From the NCBI RefSeq assembly GCF_042453785.1, contig NC_091674.1, positions 7,618,001 to 7,682,000 of the forward strand: DNA of 64,000 nucleotides, in the 5' to 3' direction. This document shows, in pieces, positions 58,424 to 64,000 of this stretch (position 1 is the first letter of the stretch; each line of letters starts with the position of its first letter). Under the pieces are notes generated by a model, which did not search any database, was not told the DNA's origin, and was given only the letters and a program-made list of their open reading frames with translations. The translations under genes were made by a program, and so were the position numbers. The DNA is from Malus domestica (lineage: Eukaryota; Streptophyta; Magnoliopsida; Rosales; Rosaceae).

Positions 58424-60532
58424 ATGAGTAGCTGGGAATCCAAAGACGTAGATTTGAGATCTACACTATCCTCCTTATATAGTGTAAAGAATTGCAAACC
58501 ACAAGTAATGTCAAGAAAGATGAGCAAGCGTTGCACATCATCACAAATTACAACGAGAAAAAAGAGTATGTGTGGAATTGAAGATACGAATTTGAGCACT
58601 ACCTTGTTATCGGTAGAAAGTTTGAGGGTTTGCAGATCACAGGTACTTGTCCTAAACCTAAATGCAGATGTTTTTTTTTTTTAACAAACGATAATGTAGC
58701 TTATTATTATTATTTTTTTACAAACAATATTATCTCCACTAAAGAAGAGAGAGTGGCCTAGCCCCACAAGAAGCTACCAATAATGTGGTTCAGATTCGCC
58801 TTTGGCTAGAATCGAACCTAAGACCTCTCACTTACAAGTGAAGAGGAATAACACTAGACAGTAGTAAACCACAGCAAGTGGCCCGGTGGTAAGGGAGAGG
58901 ACTGCGGCTCCCTAATAAGCAAAAAATGTGGGAGGTCCCGGGTTCGAGGCTCCAAGTTGGTGAGTCTGCTTGACTACGGCCACGGACAAGGTGAAATTCT
59001 CCATAGCCTTTTTGGGCCCGAAAGGGGTGAATAGTCGTGACTTGCCACCAGTTGTCCCCATTTTGAAAAAGACAAAAAAACAAAAACAAAAAAAAAAAAA
59101 AAAAAAAAAAAAAAACTAGACCATAGTATAAATGGCCTTAATCTAGCTTTTAGATTATAATTTGTTATTACACTAAACACAATAAATAAATTTTAGTTTA
59201 TGTTTTTTGACAGAACATTTTTTTTTCTTTTGTTTACTTTACATTTTTACAGGGAGATCTACAATTTCGGATGTTTGAGAAGATAGAATTAGTGATTTAG
59301 TGGCAATATTTTTCCTCACCACCCTATTTATCACATTAGATGAGTTTAAATTTCAAAATTTGTGTAGTTGATGGACACAAATCTCAAAATGTAAACTTAT
59401 CTAACGATGATAAATATAGTGGTGAGTATTACCACCATTTGAAGGCAGTGAGCAAAACTGCATCCATGATTTAATACAAACCTTTTAAGATTGGGATATG
59501 TCCCACCCCTTAAATTATCTTTCATGCAACCAATCACTTTAATGCACTGTTTACGAGAGGTTCTCTCTAGCAACTATTTCATCACATGTCAAACTTTTAT
59601 TGGACAGTTGATTTACATTTTGAACATGTAGCAAACATTAATTAGCCAGTAACGACACTAGTACTGTGAAATAGTTGGTAAGAAAGAACCTCTCCCTATT
59701 TGCTTACCAACACACTTTTCAAGACTCAATAGTTTTTTATTTTTACTTAATCCTTTTCTTTCAAACTTGATTGTCTAGTGCTCTAAATCTTAATCCATCT
59801 TATTGAGTTCATCAAATCACTAGTATTTTCTTCCTAACTTGAAAATGTGCCATTGATATCACATTTTGATTGAAAATTGCTCATAAATTTCTATTAATTT
59901 GTCTATACCAGATGAACTACATCAATTTCCAAAGTGTGTACTTGAAAAGGAAGTCGATGAGCTATACAGTCAACTCCCTCACCAACCATGGCAAAAAACT
60001 AAATATCACAGAAGAGACTGAAGAAATTCTTGCTTCCGGCGCACTGAATCATAAATCTATACGGTACTACTCACAAAACAAGAAACCCCCTTGTATTTGG
60101 TCCGACCCACCTCAAATTGACCCCGCCGGGATGAGTCTGATCCCGTATGCAGGCGTCCGAACAGAAGAATTCCTCAATGAGACTAACCAAACTATTAGAG
60201 AATCTGACATCATAAATTTTGAATCTAATTTCTTCCAAGATGTGCCGGAGGAAGATGAGCTACCCATAAATTTTGAAATTCCTAGCCCTATCCCTGACCT
60301 GGTGGACCTGTATAATTTTGATGTACCCAAAGAAGCGATAAGTTCAACCATGGAAAGACAGAGTAGCCCCAAGCTTATGGTTTTGACATCGAAAATTGAT
60401 GAGGAAGTGATAAGTTCACCTGTGGATTTTGAAATTCCTGGCCCAATCCCTGACTTGGTGGACTTGTACAAAGCCCCACTGGAAACTCAAGGCTTGGATA
60501 TTTTACCAAGCAAAAGACGACGAGTACATTGA
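58424..60532 (+). CDS. FEIPGPIP-family gene 3: two-exon gene, 279 aa
   Basis: Exon 1 is 58424-58642 (ATG in AAAGATGAGTAG, donor CAGGTACTTG); exon 2 is 59912-60532 (acceptor TATACCAG, stop TGA). They join in phase 0. Exon 1 encodes two related segments (VDLRSTLSSLYSVKNCKPQV and TNLSTTLLSVESLRVCRSQ). Exon 2 contains NFFQDVPEEDE, then two copies of the family motif, NFEIPSPIPDLVDLYNF and DFEIPGPIPDLVDLYKA about 50 residues apart, and a basic C-terminal end PSKRRRVH that looks like a nuclear signal. The intron contains two nested SINEs. Motifs are shared with the genes at 36084 and 38236 some 20 kb away. No known domain, so I do not assign a function. The exon joining is inference. Confidence 0.6.
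58709..58866 (-). mobile_element. Au-type SINE (minus), split by a second SINE
   Basis: On the minus strand: ACTTGTAAGTGAGAGGTC, box B GGTTCGATTC, then CGAATCTGAACCACATTATT and the GGGGCTAGGCC end. Its head continues at 59115-59140 on the far side of the other SINE. It lies in the intron of family gene 3. Confidence 0.8.
58867..59114 (+). mobile_element. tRNA-derived SINE with poly(A), inserted into the Au SINE
   Basis: It starts near AACCACAGCAAGTGGCCC, with box A-like GTGGCCCGGTGGTAAGG and box B GGGTTCGAGGC separated by tRNA-like spacing, followed by a unique body and an A-rich tail at 59072-59114. It is flanked by ACTAGACAGTAGTA (58853-58866) and ACTAGACCATAGTA (59115-59128), the two ends of the broken Au SINE. 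Not a functional tRNA: no acceptor stem or anticodon arm can be drawn. Confidence 0.85.
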
Positions 60533-62345
60533 CGTAGTGATGAATGGCTCGTTTATTAATCGGTAATTAGAATGGTCTTTGCAGTGCCAACAACACATCT
60601 TTTGCATTGACATGTTAAATGAATAGTCATTGTAATAAACTTTCTTTTGTGGATCCTTTTGAGAATTGCAGTTTCATATTTTTGTTTCAACCGAGGTTTG
60701 TGGAGTTACAGTATGTTGGTGAGTCTTGAATTCTAAGAGATTGTTTGACAAACTTTTAGTAAGACTAAAAGGTTTTTTAAATAATCAAAAGTGCTTTTAA
60801 CAGTGTTTGACAGAGATAATTGGAAGTTGTTATGTGTTATAGATAAATTTATAATGTTTTTTTAAAAAGCACCTAACATCAATTGCTTTTGGAGGAAATT
60901 TTGTTGTACCGCTAACATAAGCGCTTTCTACATAGGTACACCCAATCAGATGTTACGTTGAAATGCCAAGTATAGATTTTTTTTCATATACTGTAAAAAA
61001 GTTAGGTAGAGGCAATAGATCCTTATTTTTGATATGTATATAGTAGTTTAGTTTGCATACGTGAGAATAGCCATGTTGGCTAGAGTTGATGTTCTCCTCA
61101 TATTCGAATCCCCTTCTCGAATTGTTACTAACACTAATTGTCAGTGAAACTCGGTTTCATACATAATTTCACTTCAATCATCCTTATTTAGTGGTCCTTT
61201 TGAAGCAGACACTTTAAGGTATGTTCGGGTGAGAGACTTCTAAATTCCAAGGCACTTAGGTTCAATGAAGAAGATTTGGATCACAAAAGGTTAGAAGGAA
61301 TAAGAAAATGCACCACATGAGCATTGCAAAGGAATGTAAGAATTTGTAAATGGCTCATTGTAAGTAGTCATTTGCAAATCCCTATCACATGCCTTTCACA
61401 ATGCTTATGTGGTGCATTTCTAATCCCTGCCATCTAACTTTTTGTAATCCATTTCTTCATCCCTACCTTGGAATTTAGAAGTTCCTCAAACATACCTTTA
61501 AGTTTCAAGAAATTTAGCTAAATTTGTCGGGAATTCACGATAAAACTTTGCTACACTACGGTGTCATTTGAAAGTTCTTAGTATCTCTGTAACGTTTTAG
61601 TAAAACTTTACAGTGCTCGAATAGTTCATTGCCAGTGTACAAGTTGTAAATTTTTTACAATTGGGTCTAAAGTTTTACCAGACTTTAAAGGCTCACGTCC
61701 AAACATACTGAACTAATAATTATAAATGCTTATGGATTATAGAAGAGATATATAACGCCCTTTTTAGAGGAACACTTGTCTTTTCTTTTGATATAATAAT
61801 ACTTAAATCCAACAATTACGCAGCAAAGGTCCAAAGCTTCAGAAAATAACACTCAAACAATAAGTTTCCAAGAAAAACCAAAAGCATAATGACGTGTCGT
61901 GTATGATTTTTCCAAATATATTCAAGGTAAATAGTTTGGAGAGAACCATGTTTTGGTAAATGCCAAGATTAACCACATTACTCTATTAATGCAATAAAAT
62001 TACAAGTCCAAAGCTTCACCACGGTCACTAATGCTGATAAATTGAAGGGTTTCTGACATTTAAAATGACAAACAAGGTGAAGGGCAGTGTAATTTCATAG
62101 GGGTATTCGAGACCTAGCACTGCTGCTACAGCCATTTTTTCGGAGTCTATACAGAAATTTCCCTAATCAACCAACCGTTAATGAATCGAGGTATGCATAC
62201 ATAGTATGTGTTTTACAAAATCAAAGGGGCACCAAAGCACGGCGAAAGAACTTCACTAAGGTAAGGAAGGGGTGACAAAGCACACGAGCTACATGAATAA
62301 CAAGTCCGCCCGCTTACAAAAGGCATGGATATCAAGCTGTGTACT
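60533..62345. other. Intergenic region with a 290-bp inverted-repeat element
   Basis: At about 61213-61500, GGTATGTTCGGGTGAG and ACTTCTAAATTCCAAGG are mirrored by CCTTGGAATTTAGAAG and AACATACC, so a MITE-like foldback lies here. Related wording occurs in the gene-capturing hAT near 28160. No gene otherwise. The last part (62210-62345) is probably the LPAT2 3' UTR. Confidence 0.5.
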
Positions 62346-64000
62346 CTATTGCTGTTTGTCTGCTTTGCCTGAAGACTCTCCTTTGCTAATGTTCTTTGCA
62401 GGAGACACCGGGGCAGGGGTTGAACGCTCTGACTGAGAAAACCGAATCAAGAACTGCATAAGGACGGTAACAATGCCCAAACCCAATGTTGAGAACCCAA
62501 TACCCTTCCACGAGGATAGAAGTGACGACAAATGGAGGAACTTCAGAGCCCCCACAATAAGTAGACATGACCAAGACGCAACAACCTACACGAAATACAA
62601 GTTAATTAGCAGTAATTACAAAACGCCTCCCGTAAAACATAGAGAGAAAATACATGCTAATAAAAAAAAATATTGACTTGTAAGAGCGCGCATCCCACCA
62701 AAAGAGACTTTAGTGGCCGACCAGTTGTTTGCAATTCTTGATCGCCAAAAGTTTGCTCTGCTGTATGTTTATCCAAAAATGCATCCTAGAGTACAAAAGG
62801 CAAATAACAAGATACCAGAATTAGAAGATCGGTACACGAATCATTGGAAAGGAAAACCGGATTATTGAGTTCAATTTATTTCAAGAATAATTGTGCAAAG
62901 TCATCTTCATTTCTTCCTTTTATTTTTCAAAAGATAACAGAAATGCGAGGAACACAAGTTCATGCAACATAAAATATAGTAACCACCTTTGCCACAAATA
63001 TATCTTTACACCACTGGGCAACAGCATCATCAGTTTCAGGTAATTCCTTCATTAAATGCCGCTTAATGTGCACATGCACCTGCAAGAGAGTAACAACCAA
63101 GCAAATTTATATAAACCCAAATATAAAAAGGGCAGCACAATGCACAACGCTGCTGCCATTGTGTATGATTTTAGCAGTAAAACAAACTGAAAACCAAATG
63201 ACTGGAGAATGCAAATCTAGCATTATAACAGGATAGGAGAATAGCTTCGAATTATGTAGTTGACATCCATTGATGACATAAAGCACTTCCTATTACCCAC
63301 GCAAAATATATTAGAAAAGCATGCGCCCTAAAAGATGACATATCAGAAAAATGGCATATCAACTAGCGATCCAATACCACAAAGAATAAGAGAATGATAG
63401 GCATTTTCACTACTCGCATTGCACATCACATCACAACTATCTGGATGGATTTTCTTAAAATGCCTTGCACAAAAATGCCAGATTGTTATCCAATTGAACG
63501 AAAATGTGCAATTTAATTGTCTATTTCAGTACTGGTACACTAGTTAGGAATTTAATGTCCAAACCTGGATGCTATCTGACAACATAAATATAAATTATTT
63601 AAACAGCATTTTTAAAATCAGAAGTATGTTAGGCTTACCACAGAAGGTCGCCCCTCAAAGAGTCTTAGCATTGTTGGTGAAGGTGAAGCCTTAGGAATAG
63701 CCACTGTTACATCATATATGGCAGGAACAAATGAACGCATATTACTTACAGCAGAGACAAAACCCTGAAAGAAGCAGGAATTTATTAGATATGCCAGACG
63801 GCCCAGACCACATGTGTGATAGAGAATAACGGGCCAGTAAAGGAGGATTCCAGAACATTGTACTTTTACTGATGGCGAATTCTTAACCAGCAAGGAACGG
63901 AAAAGGCATTCCACAAAAATAATTATTACTGAATCCTTGATGCAATAAGAATTTTACCTTAGTACGAGGAATCAAAACATTTCTAGGTACAGGCAGCCCT
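62346..64000 (-). CDS. LPAT2: Lysophosphatidic acid acyltransferase (LPAT2 type), 3' exons, partial
   Basis: Minus-strand exons are 64000-63958 (partial, [13 protein letters not shown]), 63764-63639 ([32 protein letters not shown]), 63079-62987 ([31 protein letters not shown]), 62785-62699 ([18 protein letters not shown]) and 62585-62346 (two membrane helices, [12 protein letters not shown] and [14 protein letters not shown], then a Lys/Ser-rich tail ending KADKQQ and TAG). All junctions are GT-AG and in frame, with no disruption. The enzyme acylates lysophosphatidic acid at sn-2 to phosphatidic acid in the ER for membrane and storage lipids (family knowledge). The catalytic NHxxxxD block and start lie outside the window. 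Confidence 0.93.

Noticed and set aside
58867..59114. Possible tRNA gene
   Set aside because: Box A and B are present but no cloverleaf can be drawn; it has a poly(A) tail and target duplications, so it is a SINE.

Overview
This is a plant nuclear window. The genes have spliced exons with GT/AG introns, and most of the DNA is transposon-derived. The gene sequences and the repeat types (Au-like SINEs, RTE-clade LINEs, many hAT derivatives with 8-bp target duplications, a roughly 330-bp tandem array) suggest a Rosaceae genome, probably apple or pear tribe; that placement is inference from remembered repeat families, not a search.

Layout. 1-1.6 kb holds remnants of transposon-associated ORFs. 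2-10.2 kb looks like one large non-autonomous DNA transposon: GCGC-rich palindromes at both ends, a 12-copy tandem array (2.34-7.2 kb) and a captured PPR-gene fragment. 10.9-13.9 kb is an intact 10-exon gene for the TOR-complex WD40 subunit LST8. 15.9-24.7 kb (minus strand) is a decayed gene for the largest subunit of RNA polymerase I (NRPA1). It keeps its N- and C-terminal exons, lacks the catalytic middle, and carries stops, frameshifts and several insertions. 25.1-26.2 kb is an hAT derivative with a transposase remnant.

26.96-35.75 kb is a tandem duplication of a unit carrying a small helix-turn-helix-like gene. The first unit is interrupted by a 1.7-kb hAT element that has picked up a U2 snRNA 5' fragment with duplicated snRNA promoter modules, and an exon of the U2-snRNP protein SF3B3 (SAP130). 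The second unit preserves the empty target site. 36-39 kb and 58.4-60.5 kb hold three members of a small-protein family I do not recognise, sharing a FEIPGPIPDLxDLY-like motif and a FFEDIPDD-like motif.

40-54 kb is a nest of mobile elements: RTE LINE copies, a repeat-rich unit with a 224-aa coiled-coil ORF, a MULE-like element with a 9-bp duplication, LTR fragments, and a 3.1-kb hAT of the same family as the gene-capturing one with another hAT inside it. Two decayed type I MADS-box (AGL62-like) copies sit in this nest. 55-62 kb is intergenic DNA with SINEs and inverted-repeat elements around the third family member. 62.3-64 kb (minus strand) is the 3' part of a lysophosphatidic acid acyltransferase gene (LPAT2 type) that runs off the window.

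Only LST8, LPAT2, the small-protein family and possibly the helix-turn-helix gene look like functional host genes. The rest records insertion, duplication and capture.
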